Positions 46,039 through 54,567 of a stretch of 64,000 bases of DNA are shown one piece after another. The stretch's first letter is position 1. Each line of letters starts with the position of its first letter. The notes under the pieces are model-generated. The model ran no database searches, was not told the origin of the DNA, and saw only the letters and a list, made by a program, of their open reading frames with translations. A program made the position numbers and the translations under genes. Source of the DNA: Epilithonimonas sp. JDS (lineage in GTDB: Bacteria; Bacteroidota; Bacteroidia; Flavobacteriales; Weeksellaceae); contig NZ_JAJSAX010000002.1 of assembly GCF_021261315.1 (NCBI RefSeq), forward strand, positions 248,001-312,000, written 5' to 3'.

Positions 46039-47520
46039 TTATTTGGTATTATTTTTCACTTTCATAAAACGAATCAATATCAATCCAATGGCGAAGAAAA
46101 TCGTCATCGATAAAGCGGCGTAACGCATATTGTTGTAATATTCTATCAACGTTGCGAAGATGAAAGTTCCTAAGATAATGGCGATTTTTTCCAAGACATC
46201 ATAAAAACTGAAGAACGTCGTGTTGTCCATCGAATCCTGTGGCAACAACTTGGAATAGGTTGACCGCGACATCGCCTGCAAACCGCCCATCACCAAACCA
46301 ATCACAGCAGCGATTCCGTAGAATTGATATTCTACATTCGGATTTTCCTTGTTCAAATAATAGGCTGAAAGACAAGCGCCGATCCACAAGGCAACGGTGA
46401 TACTAATGACATTTTTGTTCCCGATTTTCTTCGATAACCAAGAGAAAAACAAGGCTCCGATAATAGCTTCTATCTGAATTAGTAAAAGTGTCATTATCAA
46501 TTTATCCTGCGCCATATTGATTTCACGCTTTCCAAATAATGTTGCCATTAGGAAAATCGTCTGCATCCCGACACTATAGAAAAAGAAACTGGAGAGGAAG
46601 AATTTCAAATTTTTATCGGCAAAAAGATGACCGCCGACTTTGAACAATTCGCGGAAACTTTGTTTGAATACATCAAAATAAAATCCGAAATTATCTTTCA
46701 AAACTTCGAAGAAACCACCTTGTTCTCTGTGACTTTTGAAGATATTTTTATAATTAAGCAAAACCAAATCTTTCGGCAATTGTTCCTTAACCTGACCAAA
46801 TTGCGGCAAATGTTTGAAGGTATATTGAGAAAAGCCAAACCACCAAGCACCAGTCAAAAGGAAACTTACACGAGTGTAAATCTGCGCCTGCTTAGGTGTT
46901 TCCGCACAAACCTGAATCAAAATCAAACAAATAATTACCAAAATAACTGAACCGATGTAACCGTAAACGTAACCTTTTGCAGAAAGCGCATCCTGCTTGT
47001 CGGGCGTTGCAATATCCGGCAAAAAGGAATTATAGAAAACCAAACTTCCCCAGAAACCAACACTCGCCGTAACGCTGAACAACAAGCCCAGCCAAACAGT
47101 TCCCATTCCTGTAAACATCGCCAATCCCATACAAGATGTTGCGCCCAGATAACAGAAAAACTGGAGAAAAGATTTCTTGTTCCCAATCGTGTCTGCCAAC
47201 GACGATAAAATCGGGGAAAGCAAAACGACAATCAAGAAGGAAAGCGTGAGAGAATAGCCATAAACCGTGTCTGGATGATATTCTTTGCCAAATATCTTAA
47301 TCATATGCGGAACTGCGACATCAATCCACTGTTTGGTTTCTGCAACATATTCTTTCTTTTCATACGCCGTCGTAAGAATTGCGTAATAAATCGGAAAAAT
47401 TGTGGACGTGATGACCAAGGAATAAACTGAGTTTGCCCAATCATACAACGCCCAAGCGCGCATAATTTTCGGATTATTTTTGATTGAGTTTTCTGGAATT
47501 GTTTTTTCTATTTCGGACAT
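46039..47520 (-). CDS. MFS transporter, UMF1/Atg22-like family
   Basis: 493 residues, about twelve helices. Family start pattern RAWALYDWANSVYSLVITST and the A-MGLAMFTGMGT and GGLQAMSRSTYSKLLP segments fit the UMF1 (Atg22-related) branch of the major facilitator superfamily. Fungal Atg22 exports amino acids from vacuoles; bacterial members are uncharacterised. First gene of a likely pair with the esterase. Confidence 0.88.
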   Translation of the reverse strand: MSEIEKTIPENSIKNNPKIMRAWALYDWANSVYSLVITSTIFPIYYAILTTAYEKKEYVAETKQWIDVAVPHMIKIFGKEYHPDTVYGYSLTLSFLIVVLLSPILSSLADTIGNKKSFLQFFCYLGATSCMGLAMFTGMGTVWLGLLFSVTASVGFWGSLVFYNSFLPDIATPDKQDALSAKGYVYGYIGSVILVIICLILIQVCAETPKQAQIYTRVSFLLTGAWWFGFSQYTFKHLPQFGQVKEQLPKDLVLLNYKNIFKSHREQGGFFEVLKDNFGFYFDVFKQSFRELFKVGGHLFADKNLKFFLSSFFFYSVGMQTIFLMATLFGKREINMAQDKLIMTLLLIQIEAIIGALFFSWLSKKIGNKNVISITVALWIGACLSAYYLNKENPNVEYQFYGIAAVIGLVMGGLQAMSRSTYSKLLPQDSMDNTTFFSFYDVLEKIAIILGTFIFATLIEYYNNMRYAALSMTIFFAIGLILIRFMKVKNNTK

Positions 47521-47601
47521 TGGAAATAATTATTTAGACAAAAGTAAAAAAAGGAATTACAAGTTGACAAAAAAATGCGTTTGTATCAAAAATTTAATAA
47601 C

Positions 47602-47638
47602 AAAAACCCTTTCAAACTTTGAAATCTGAAAGGGTTTT
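47602..47638 (-). terminator. Terminator downstream of the thiolase gene
   Basis: Minus strand AAAACCCTTTCA / TGAAAGGGTTTTTG hairpin, beyond repeat R4. It also separates thiolase from the MFS gene. Confidence 0.75.
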
Positions 47639-47658
47639 GAATTTTATTTTGTTATTTC

Positions 47659-47768
47659 AACCACAAAAGTCACAAAAGCCGAAGTCTATTTTTACTTAGT
47701 AAAAGTTCAAAAAAGAATCGATTCTCAGAAAATTATATCTTAGATTTTCTTTTGTGCCTTTTGTGGTT
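47659..47768. repeat. MITE-like inverted-end element, copy R4
   Basis: AACCACAAAAGTCACAAAAG and CTTTTGTGCCTTTTGTGGTT ends, about 110 bases overall. The right end stops 9 bases from the thiolase stop codon. Confidence 0.75.
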
Positions 47769-47776
47769 TTTAAAAT

Positions 47777-48958
47777 CTATTGCAAATTCTCAATCACAAT
47801 AGCCGTTGCGCCACCGCCACCATTGCAAATTGCGGCCGCACCATATTTTCCGTTATTTTGTTTCAAAACATTAATCAAAGTGACAATGATTCTGGAACCA
47901 GAACTTCCAAGCGGATGGCCGATAGAAACTGCGCCACCATTCACATTCACTTTTGAAGCGTCCAATCCTAAAACTTTGGTATTCGCCAAACCAACAACTG
48001 AAAATGCTTCATTCAATTCAAAGAAATCGATGTCATCTTTTGTCAAGTTTGCTTTCTTTAGTGCAATTGGCAAAGCCTTCGAAGGTGCCATTGTGAATCT
48101 TTCAGGTTCTACAGCTGCATCAGCGTAAGAAATAATTTTCGCCAAAGGTTTCAATCCCAATTCTTCCATTTTTTCTTTGGACATTAGAATCAAAGCAGAT
48201 GCGCCGTCATTCAAAGTTGAAGCGTTGGCTGCGGTTACTGTTCCGTTTTCTTTTTGAAAAACTGTGCCTAATGTTGGGATTTTATCAAAATTAACCGCTT
48301 TATATTCTTCATCTTCCGAGAAAACAATCGGGTCGCCTTTTCTTTGAGGAATCGAAACAGGAACAACTTCTTCTGCAAATTTTCCAGCTTCCCAAGCTGA
48401 TGCAGCTCTTTTGTAAGATTGGATTGCAAAAGCATCTTGTTCTTCTCTCGAGATGTCGTTTTCTTTAGCGCACAATTCTGCGCAAAAGCCCATATGCTGT
48501 TTGTTGTAAACATCGGTCAAACCATCTTTCAGAAGGCCGTCCTGCATTTTGATTTCGCCTAATTTCACGCCATTTCTTCCATCAATATAATGAGGAACCA
48601 TCGACATATTTTCCATTCCGCCAGCTACGATTATATCGACGTCGCCAGCTTTTATCGCCTGAGTTGCCATTGTCACGGCTTTCATTCCCGAAGCACAAAC
48701 TTTGTTGATGGTTGTGGAAGGTGTATGATTGGACAAACCTGCGCCCAAAGCTACTTGTCTTGCCGGAGCCTGACCTTCGCCAGCCTGCAAAACATTTCCC
48801 ATATAGATTTCCTCAACCAAACTCGGGTCCAGTTTGATTTTGTCTAAAGCTCCTTTTACAGCCACAGTTCCCAATTGTGTTGCAGGAACCGTCGAAAGAC
48901 TTCCCATAAAACTTCCCATTGGTGTTCTGACCGCTGATACAATGAATACTTCCTTCAT
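47777..48958 (-). CDS. Acetyl-CoA C-acyltransferase (thiolase)
   Basis: 393 residues, the usual thiolase length. Nucleophilic Cys in NKVCASGMKAV (about 88), then NEAFSVVG with His-type region GGAVSIGHPLGSSGSRI and second catalytic Cys in CNGGGGATA. Degradative (beta-oxidation) and biosynthetic (acetoacetyl-CoA) thiolases share these; the latter would feed the mevalonate pathway or pair with the CoA transferase at 31.8-35.6 kb. Monocistronic. Confidence 0.92.
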   Translation of the reverse strand: MKEVFIVSAVRTPMGSFMGSLSTVPATQLGTVAVKGALDKIKLDPSLVEEIYMGNVLQAGEGQAPARQVALGAGLSNHTPSTTINKVCASGMKAVTMATQAIKAGDVDIIVAGGMENMSMVPHYIDGRNGVKLGEIKMQDGLLKDGLTDVYNKQHMGFCAELCAKENDISREEQDAFAIQSYKRAASAWEAGKFAEEVVPVSIPQRKGDPIVFSEDEEYKAVNFDKIPTLGTVFQKENGTVTAANASTLNDGASALILMSKEKMEELGLKPLAKIISYADAAVEPERFTMAPSKALPIALKKANLTKDDIDFFELNEAFSVVGLANTKVLGLDASKVNVNGGAVSIGHPLGSSGSRIIVTLINVLKQNNGKYGAAAICNGGGGATAIVIENLQ

Positions 48959-48993
48959 AATATTTTTAATTTTTTTTGATTTTATATTTATTT

Positions 48994-49093
48994 AAACACA
49001 AGGTTCACAACGTTCTTTTCACAAAGCTCACAAGGTTTCAATTAATGCAAACTAGTTGTGCTCATTGTGCAAATCTTTGTGACTTTGTGGTTT
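48994..49093. repeat. MITE-like inverted-end element, copy R5, overlapping a gene end
   Basis: TTAAACACAAGGTTCACAA at the left and TTTGTGACTTTGTGGTTTAA at the right. The right part encodes the last ~14 residues and stop of the minus-strand gene ending at 49052. Confidence 0.7.
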
Positions 49094-49477
49094 AATTTTA
49101 ATTTTTCTAGATGAAATTAAAATAACAACTGCGCCCAGAAATTCGATGAACCATCCCCAGGATAATTTCACGATTCCTGCAAATGTAGATTGCCAAGACT
49201 TGAAGGGTAAAAAGCTGAAATAATCCAAAGATTTTAACTTAATGGCGACAATTGTGAAAACAAAAAGCAATATCATTAAAAATGACATTATTCTCACCAA
49301 TTTAGTTTTGCCAATAAGGATGAAAACCAGCGTCAATAAAGAAAATCCCCAAAGTACGATGGCGAGTGTGTTATCCACTTTCCAATAGTTCCAGTTTCCA
49401 ACAATTGGAATATGAACCAAGGGCAGAAAACTGCCTGCCACAACCAAAAATAATCCGATTAACTGTAAATTTTTCAT
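49052..49477 (-). CDS. Hypothetical four-helix membrane protein
   Basis: 141 residues with four hydrophobic helices (about 5-22, 35-55, 60-82, 100-122). The body is not recognised. The C-terminal tail (KPQSHKDLHNEHN) is encoded by the inverted-end repeat R5, so the element has supplied the stop codon and possibly replaced the original end. Single gene. Confidence 0.6.
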   Translation of the reverse strand: MKNLQLIGLFLVVAGSFLPLVHIPIVGNWNYWKVDNTLAIVLWGFSLLTLVFILIGKTKLVRIMSFLMILLFVFTIVAIKLKSLDYFSFLPFKSWQSTFAGIVKLSWGWFIEFLGAVVILISSRKIKIKPQSHKDLHNEHN

Positions 49478-49593
49478 TTCTAAATCCTGTTTGCCAATGT
49501 AAATAAAAATTTAGACTTGCAAAAGTGATGCTGAGATGATTTTTTTTAAGTTTATTATTTTGTAATTTGGTTTTCTATAACAAGCTTATTATA

Positions 49594-49968
49594 ATGATAA
49601 AGACAATTAATAAATACAGACAAATCATTTTCTTTCTAATTTATTTTATTTTAACTTTTCCGTTTATAAGCATTGCTTATTCTTTAGATTTCTTCAATTA
49701 TCCTAGCATCAATTTTATTCTAGAATTTGGAATTTTAAATTTTATCCTTGCTCACTATTTCCTTAAATTAAATACCTATTTGAACATTCTGTTCGCATTC
49801 ATTACTTCCTCGGTAGGCATTGCAATTGTTTATTTAGGCTGGCATTTTAAAATTGCTCCAGATTGGGATGATTATGGAATCTTTACAGCTATTTTTTCTA
49901 ATATATTAATCTCAATGTTATTTTGGGAAATAGCATTCAGATTGAAGAATAGCTATTTTAAAGACTAA
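49594..49968 (+). CDS. Hypothetical membrane protein, AT-rich
   Basis: 124 residues from ATG 49594 (a TTG at 49567 would add nine residues). Four hydrophobic helices, lysine at the start and a short basic end. Not recognised. A/T-biased composition. Isolated; it converges on the outer-membrane protein gene. Confidence 0.6.
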   Translation: MIKTINKYRQIIFFLIYFILTFPFISIAYSLDFFNYPSINFILEFGILNFILAHYFLKLNTYLNILFAFITSSVGIAIVYLGWHFKIAPDWDDYGIFTAIFSNILISMLFWEIAFRLKNSYFKD

Positions 49969-49969
49969 A

Positions 49970-49997
49970 AAAAGCACACTCTTTTCAAAGTATGCTT
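49970..49997 (-). terminator. Terminator of the ECF-sigma operon
   Basis: Minus strand AAAGCATAC / GTGTGCTTTTTTT stem-loop with T run, about 40 bases past the outer-membrane protein stop. Confidence 0.65.
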
Positions 49998-50036
49998 TCA
50001 GAAAATAATAATAGTGTTCTATGAAAATGTTATGTT

Positions 50037-51122
50037 TTAAAAATCAATGTTCGCAATCTCGATTCCAACCTGGATTCCGTTTCTATTTGGGATATTCGCT
50101 TTGTCATTGAAGATTGGTGTAAAATCTTTCTTAATAAATAAAGTGACACCGCCATAACCCAAACTGAATTTTCCTCCGAAAAGAAAAGCATTTACGCCGT
50201 CATCCAAAGTGTAATCGTATTTTTTGAAGTTGTCATTTTCGTTGTAATATTTCACTTTTACGATACTTCTCGTATTGACACCAGCGTAAGCTCCGACCCC
50301 AACCTTCCACATTTTTTTTCGCACGTCCAGATATTGTTTGCCGTCGTATTCTGTGTATTTTGGATTCAGATAAAGCTGAAATTCAATTGGTAAGGTTAGG
50401 TAAACATTTCTCAATTTTGAACGTTTCAATCTTCCTTCTTCAAAATTCTCAAGAAACAATTGCGAATTTTCCTGAACAAAAACCTGCGGACGTTTTGGCA
50501 TATAAGTATCAGTTCTGTAAGCCAAACCGTATCTCAAAACCCACGGACTTGTGAAACTTCCCAACTGACGGTCTTTTCTGAACTGAACCTCAACGCTGTG
50601 AGAATTCCCGATTCTCATTTCGGAATCATTCTCAAAAGGATTGAAACTGCCTTTGCCTTTGGTCAAATTAGCGAAAGCGTAACTAACACTTAATGAGCTT
50701 TGATTTATATATTCCTTTGGCGATTTATCTTTCTTTTTTATCGAAAGAGATAATCCATTTCCTCCAAGAGACAATTCGGCTTGTGAAGCAGTTTTCCCGT
50801 TGAAAGGTTTTTCGTAGATGGATTCTTTGACAGTTTCTTTCGTAATTTCATCCAAATGATTTCTTTCGTTTTCAATTTTTTCATTGATGAGCGTTTCGTA
50901 CTTTTTAGAAACCGCTTCTTTCTGAGCAATCTGTTCCGCTTTTGTGATTTTTCCGGAAGAGAAAGCTTCATCGATTTTGTCGGTTTCAAATTTCATATTT
51001 GCTTTTTCTGTCGATACGATAGAATTGACTTTTTCCGTGTAGGATTTCATTTGGCTCTCAAGCGTAGTTTGGGCTGTAGCAAAGCTGGAAAGCATTGCCA
51101 AAAGTAGAATTTTGAATTTCAT
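50037..51122 (-). CDS. Secreted protein with coiled coil and probable outer-membrane barrel
   Basis: 361 residues. Signal peptide 1-18 (ends FATAQ). About 20-105 form a long charged helix or coiled coil (KADKID..., KKYETLINEKIENERNHLDE). About 125-361 alternate hydrophobic and polar residues and end in a phenylalanine (GIEIANIDF), as expected for an outer-membrane barrel. Not matched to a named family. It follows the putative anti-sigma gene by six bases, so it is the likely effector or sensor partner of the ECF sigma system. Confidence 0.65.
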   Translation of the reverse strand: MKFKILLLAMLSSFATAQTTLESQMKSYTEKVNSIVSTEKANMKFETDKIDEAFSSGKITKAEQIAQKEAVSKKYETLINEKIENERNHLDEITKETVKESIYEKPFNGKTASQAELSLGGNGLSLSIKKKDKSPKEYINQSSLSVSYAFANLTKGKGSFNPFENDSEMRIGNSHSVEVQFRKDRQLGSFTSPWVLRYGLAYRTDTYMPKRPQVFVQENSQLFLENFEEGRLKRSKLRNVYLTLPIEFQLYLNPKYTEYDGKQYLDVRKKMWKVGVGAYAGVNTRSIVKVKYYNENDNFKKYDYTLDDGVNAFLFGGKFSLGYGGVTLFIKKDFTPIFNDKANIPNRNGIQVGIEIANIDF

Positions 51123-51128
51123 TATAGT

Positions 51129-51833
51129 TTATTTAGTTGTTATAGAATCTTTGTCGTAGAGTGTGATTCCGAAGAGTTTGATGCGTTTTGGATTGGGAAA
51201 ATCAGAATCAATTTTAGATTTCGAAATATTGATTCCCATTGCCGATTTTGGCGTTTCAGTTTTCGCTTTGTCTATTTCCACTCCGAAAAGTAAGTCCGAT
51301 GATGACACGTATTTCACTTCCGGTTTCTGTGTGCTGAGCGAAGTCAAAATATCGTTCTGAGCCAATTTTTCTTCAGATTTAGGAATGATTTGTGGCTCAT
51401 TATTTTTCACTATAACTTCTTTTTCAGAAACTTGATTTACATTTTTAATTTCCTCTGTCATTCTGAGCGGAGTCGAAGAATCTTTATTTTCAACCGCCAA
51501 TCTTTTATTATCAGTTTCAGAGCTATTATTGATTGGATTTTTCTTTCCAACTTCATTTTTTTCTGATGATTTTACTAGGTTTGAATTAGGGTTTTTATTT
51601 TCAGTCTGATTTACAAATTCCTGATTATCCTTAATATCAGATTTACTATTAATCATCAAAAAACTTCCACCCAAACCAATCATTAATAAAATAACCGCAG
51701 CATATCTCAACCAAACGATTTTTGGCTTCTCTTCTTTCGCAGGCACTTGGTCAAGTTTTTCTTCCAATCTATCCCAAAGACCGTCGGAAACTTTCATTTC
51801 CTTTTGTTCGTATTTAGATTTCAGATTCTGCAT
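51129..51833 (-). CDS. Putative anti-sigma factor, single-span membrane protein
   Basis: 234 residues. An N-terminal cytoplasmic segment of about 40 residues (SDGLWDRLEEKLDQVPAKEE), one helix (about 46-63, YAAVILLMIGLGGSFLMI) and a long low-complexity periplasmic region. It starts 20 bases inside the sigma gene, so translation is coupled, the usual arrangement for an anti-sigma factor. No ASD zinc motif is visible, so the role is inferred from context. A 25-bp repeat is translated within it as SSTPLRMT (51456-51480), with a diverged copy at 51328-51349. Confidence 0.65.
   Translation of the reverse strand: MQNLKSKYEQKEMKVSDGLWDRLEEKLDQVPAKEEKPKIVWLRYAAVILLMIGLGGSFLMINSKSDIKDNQEFVNQTENKNPNSNLVKSSEKNEVGKKNPINNSSETDNKRLAVENKDSSTPLRMTEEIKNVNQVSEKEVIVKNNEPQIIPKSEEKLAQNDILTSLSTQKPEVKYVSSSDLLFGVEIDKAKTETPKSAMGINISKSKIDSDFPNPKRIKLFGITLYDKDSITTK
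51328..51349 (-). repeat. Diverged copy of the 25-bp repeat
   Basis: Minus strand TTTTGACTTCGCTCAGCACACA shares GACTtCGCTCAGcA with the repeat at 51456-51480 and lies in the same gene. Confidence 0.4.
51456..51480 (-). repeat. 25-bp dispersed repeat inside the putative anti-sigma gene
   Basis: Minus strand TTCTTCGACTCCGCTCAGAATGACA; two mismatches against 23501-23525, but read in a different frame (SSTPLRMT). Confidence 0.7.
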
Positions 51834-52371
51834 TTTGTTTCGTGTTTTGTTGATTAAAATAATCAGTTAGCCATTTTTTTGCTTTACTCAGCTGACTTTT
51901 GCTGGTTCCTTCCGAGATATTCAGGATTTCCGCAATCTCCTGATGTTTCTTTTCCTCAAAGACCGAAAGATTGAAAACCAACTTATAACCAATCGGCATT
52001 TCCCTGAAAATCACTTCCAAATCAATGTCCTGAGAAATCGCATCCACATCTTCCGTCTGTTCCGCAATCGAATCCGTAAACTCGGTTTCTGCATAAAGAA
52101 TATGTTTGTTTGTCCGAATAAAACTAATCGCGTCATTCACCACAATTTTCCTCAGCCAAAACGGAAACGATTCGTAATTTTTACAATCCTCAAGCTTCGT
52201 AAACGCTTTGTAGAAAGCATTCATCAACACATCTTCCGAATCATCGCGATTATTGATGTAAGAATTTGCCACCGACAACATTTTTCCCGAAAACATCTCG
52301 AACAAACTCTTCTGAGCCAGTCGTTCATTTTTCTTTGCTTTGGAAAAGATATGTTGTAAATCTCGATTCAT
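51814..52371 (-). CDS. ECF-type RNA polymerase sigma factor
   Basis: 186 residues from ATG 52371 (the frame continues to a TTG at 52398). Region 2 at about 15-85 (MLSVANSYINNRDDSEDVLMNAF, PFWLRKIVVNDAISFIRTNK) and region 4 at about 120-172 (GYKLVFNLSVFEEKKHQEIA, EGTSKSQLSKAKKWL). It begins a three-gene operon with a membrane protein (overlapping start) and a secreted outer-membrane-type protein. ECF factors of this kind answer envelope signals. Confidence 0.92.
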   Translation of the reverse strand: MNRDLQHIFSKAKKNERLAQKSLFEMFSGKMLSVANSYINNRDDSEDVLMNAFYKAFTKLEDCKNYESFPFWLRKIVVNDAISFIRTNKHILYAETEFTDSIAEQTEDVDAISQDIDLEVIFREMPIGYKLVFNLSVFEEKKHQEIAEILNISEGTSKSQLSKAKKWLTDYFNQQNTKQNAESEI

Positions 52372-52842
52372 TTTCTCTTTCTGACTATAAGACGGCAAAA
52401 ATCCGAAATGGTTGCCTCAATTTTCAAAACAATTTGAAATTAATTTACAAACAACTGACTATCAAATAAATAAATTCAAAGACTTTTTACATTTTAAATC
52501 CTACATTTTACAATTATGGCAATCCCCTCGCCTTTCTAAATGCCCCAGCTCGGGTCGGGCTATCCGTTGCAATCTTTTTTGTTGAAGACGTTTTCAATTT
52601 AATTAGAAGATTTCCCAACCACAAAAAAGGATTTCCACTACTATCCCTATTGCGGGATTCGTATTCAATTGAAATTTTTCCCAATGATTTAAACTTGGCT
52701 GAGCGAAGCGCCCTTGTGAACCTTAAAAATATTTTCAATTAGATAAAAAATCTTTGCGCCCTTTGCGTTAAAATTTCTCCTTCAATCATTAATTCCCAAC
52801 ATTCATCAATTTCTTCTTATTTTTGCAAAAATTAAAACAAAC
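52372..52842. other. Gene-free interval between ECF sigma and prfB
   Basis: No gene seen. Holds dispersed hairpin element copy B (52514-52716), a single-ended fragment resembling the MITE-like ends (AAAATCTTTGCGCCCTTTGCG near 52745-52770) and a TATTTTTG box at about 52818-52826 that probably serves prfB. Confidence 0.55.
52514..52716 (+). repeat. Dispersed hairpin element, copy B
   Basis: CGGGTCGGGCTATCCGTTGC, AATCTTTTTTG...CAAAAAAGGATT stem around a long loop, CCACTACTATCCCTATTGCGGG. Long-stem form; the tail after 52670 adds a GCTGAGCGAAGCGCCC block. Confidence 0.7.
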
Positions 52843-53955
52843 GTGGTAAACACAGACCAAATAAAAGATATCCAATCCAGAATAGAAGACCTGCACAAGT
52901 TCCTTCAAATCGAAAAGAAAAAAATCGAAATTTCCAACGACGACGAGAAAACCGCAGCACCCGAATTCTGGAACAACTCCAAAGAAGCCGAAGTTTTCCT
53001 GAAACAACTCCGTTCCAAGAAAAAATGGGTGGAAGGTTATGACAATATCAAGACAGAATTTGAAGACCTTCAGGTTTTGATGGAATTTGCAAAAGAAGAC
53101 CCGGATTCCGAGAAAGAACTGGACGAAGCTTTCCCAAAATTAGTTGAAAAAGTCGAAAATCTGGAATTTAAAAATATGCTTTCCAATGAAGGCGATGAAT
53201 TGTCAGCCGTTCTTCAAATTACAGCCGGAGCCGGTGGAACAGAATCTTGCGACTGGGCAAGTATGCTGATGCGGATGTACACGATGTGGGCAGACAAGCA
53301 AGGCTACAAACTCCGTGAACTCAACTTTCAGGAAGGCGATGTTGCCGGAATCAAAACTGTAACGATAGAAATCGACGGCGAGTTTGCTTTCGGATATTTG
53401 AAAGGTGAAAATGGTGTTCACAGATTGGTGAGAATTTCGCCTTTTGATAGTAATGCCAAGCGTCACACGAGTTTTGTTTCCGTTTATGTTTATCCTTTGG
53501 TGGACGATACGATTGAGATTAATATCAATCCAGCCGACATCAGTTTTGAAACAATGCGAAGTTCAGGCGCTGGTGGACAAAATGTAAATAAAGTTGAAAC
53601 CGCAGTTCGCCTCCGTCACGCACCGACTGGAATTATCATTGAAAACTCAGAATCGCGTTCTCAGCTTCAAAATAAGGAAAAGGCAATGCAACTCCTAAAA
53701 TCCCGACTTTACCAAATCGAACTTGATGAACGTCTGAAGGCCAGAAATGAAATCGAAGCCGGAAAAATGAAAATCGAATGGGGTTCTCAAATCCGAAATT
53801 ATGTAATGCAACCGTATAAACTGGTAAAAGATGTACGTTCTGGACACGAAACCTCCGACGTAGACAGCGTGATGAACGGGAATATAACGCCTTTCCTGAA
53901 AGCTTATCTTATGAATGAAGGACAAGCTGGAAGTGGGGAGATGGATGAGTTGTAG
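52843..53955 (+). CDS. prfB: Peptide chain release factor 2
   Basis: 370 residues; releases peptides at UGA and UAA stops. The class I tripeptide region [14 protein letters not shown] holds the RF2 SPF motif, and the hydrolysis motif [14 protein letters not shown] has GGQ at about 244-246. GTG at 52843 is the only start that gives the conserved N-terminus ([16 protein letters not shown]). The frame is continuous across the place where E. coli prfB has its autoregulatory CTT-TGA shift, so no programmed frameshift is needed here. Confidence 0.95.
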   Translation: MVNTDQIKDIQSRIEDLHKFLQIEKKKIEISNDDEKTAAPEFWNNSKEAEVFLKQLRSKKKWVEGYDNIKTEFEDLQVLMEFAKEDPDSEKELDEAFPKLVEKVENLEFKNMLSNEGDELSAVLQITAGAGGTESCDWASMLMRMYTMWADKQGYKLRELNFQEGDVAGIKTVTIEIDGEFAFGYLKGENGVHRLVRISPFDSNAKRHTSFVSVYVYPLVDDTIEININPADISFETMRSSGAGGQNVNKVETAVRLRHAPTGIIIENSESRSQLQNKEKAMQLLKSRLYQIELDERLKARNEIEAGKMKIEWGSQIRNYVMQPYKLVKDVRSGHETSDVDSVMNGNITPFLKAYLMNEGQAGSGEMDEL

Positions 53956-53983
53956 AAATCAAATAAAACTCTTGTAATTCCAA

Positions 53984-54517
53984 ATGTTAGTACAAATTCT
54001 ACAAAATTTTGAAGATGAAATAATAGAACTATTCAAAGCTTATCGAATGGCTCACTTTTCACTTTACAATATGAAAAGTACATTTTATCAGTACAAAGAA
54101 TGCAACTCACAATTAGAAAATTTGGTTTTAAAAGATATTGACTTTGAAACTGAAGTAGCTTTTAATGAAGAGGAAATTAATAAGAATAATGAAAATGGAA
54201 TCTACCAAAGAATTATTGCTGGAAATACAATTGCAATGTTTTATAATATTTGGGAAGATAAATACAGAGTTGAAATTGCAAAAATTTTAAATCTCAATAA
54301 AAATGAGATTAGAAGTAAATTTTTCAAAGAGCTAAATATTATTAGACAAAGCATTGTTCACAACAGTTTTAATCCAATTACTAAACTTGATACTCTTGAA
54401 AAATTCTCTTTTATTGGAAATTCATCAATTTTAAAGTTATCAAGTTTTGAAGTTCAAAATGTTTATATACTTATTCTAAGAGAAATTCAAAATTTAAAAA
54501 CTTTAGATTTCACCTAA
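53984..54517 (+). CDS. Hypothetical protein, AT-rich orphan
   Basis: 177 residues, mainly helical, without signal or membrane segments. Motif-like IIRQSIVHNSF (about 125) recalls the catalytic-looking R-x4-H of HEPN-type helical bundles such as MAE_28990/RiboL-PSP-like proteins. This resemblance is weak, so no function is assigned. Strongly A/T-biased against prfB, which it follows by 28 bases. Closed by a bidirectional terminator. Confidence 0.6.
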   Translation: MLVQILQNFEDEIIELFKAYRMAHFSLYNMKSTFYQYKECNSQLENLVLKDIDFETEVAFNEEEINKNNENGIYQRIIAGNTIAMFYNIWEDKYRVEIAKILNLNKNEIRSKFFKELNIIRQSIVHNSFNPITKLDTLEKFSFIGNSSILKLSSFEVQNVYILILREIQNLKTLDFT

Positions 54518-54567
54518 AATAATCAAACACTTTAAATTGAATTTTAATTTAATGAAATTAAAACCAT

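Noticed and set aside
53984-54517. HEPN-type toxin call for the orphan gene after prfB
   Set aside because: Only a weak R-x4-H resemblance and no nucleotidyltransferase or antitoxin partner; left as hypothetical.
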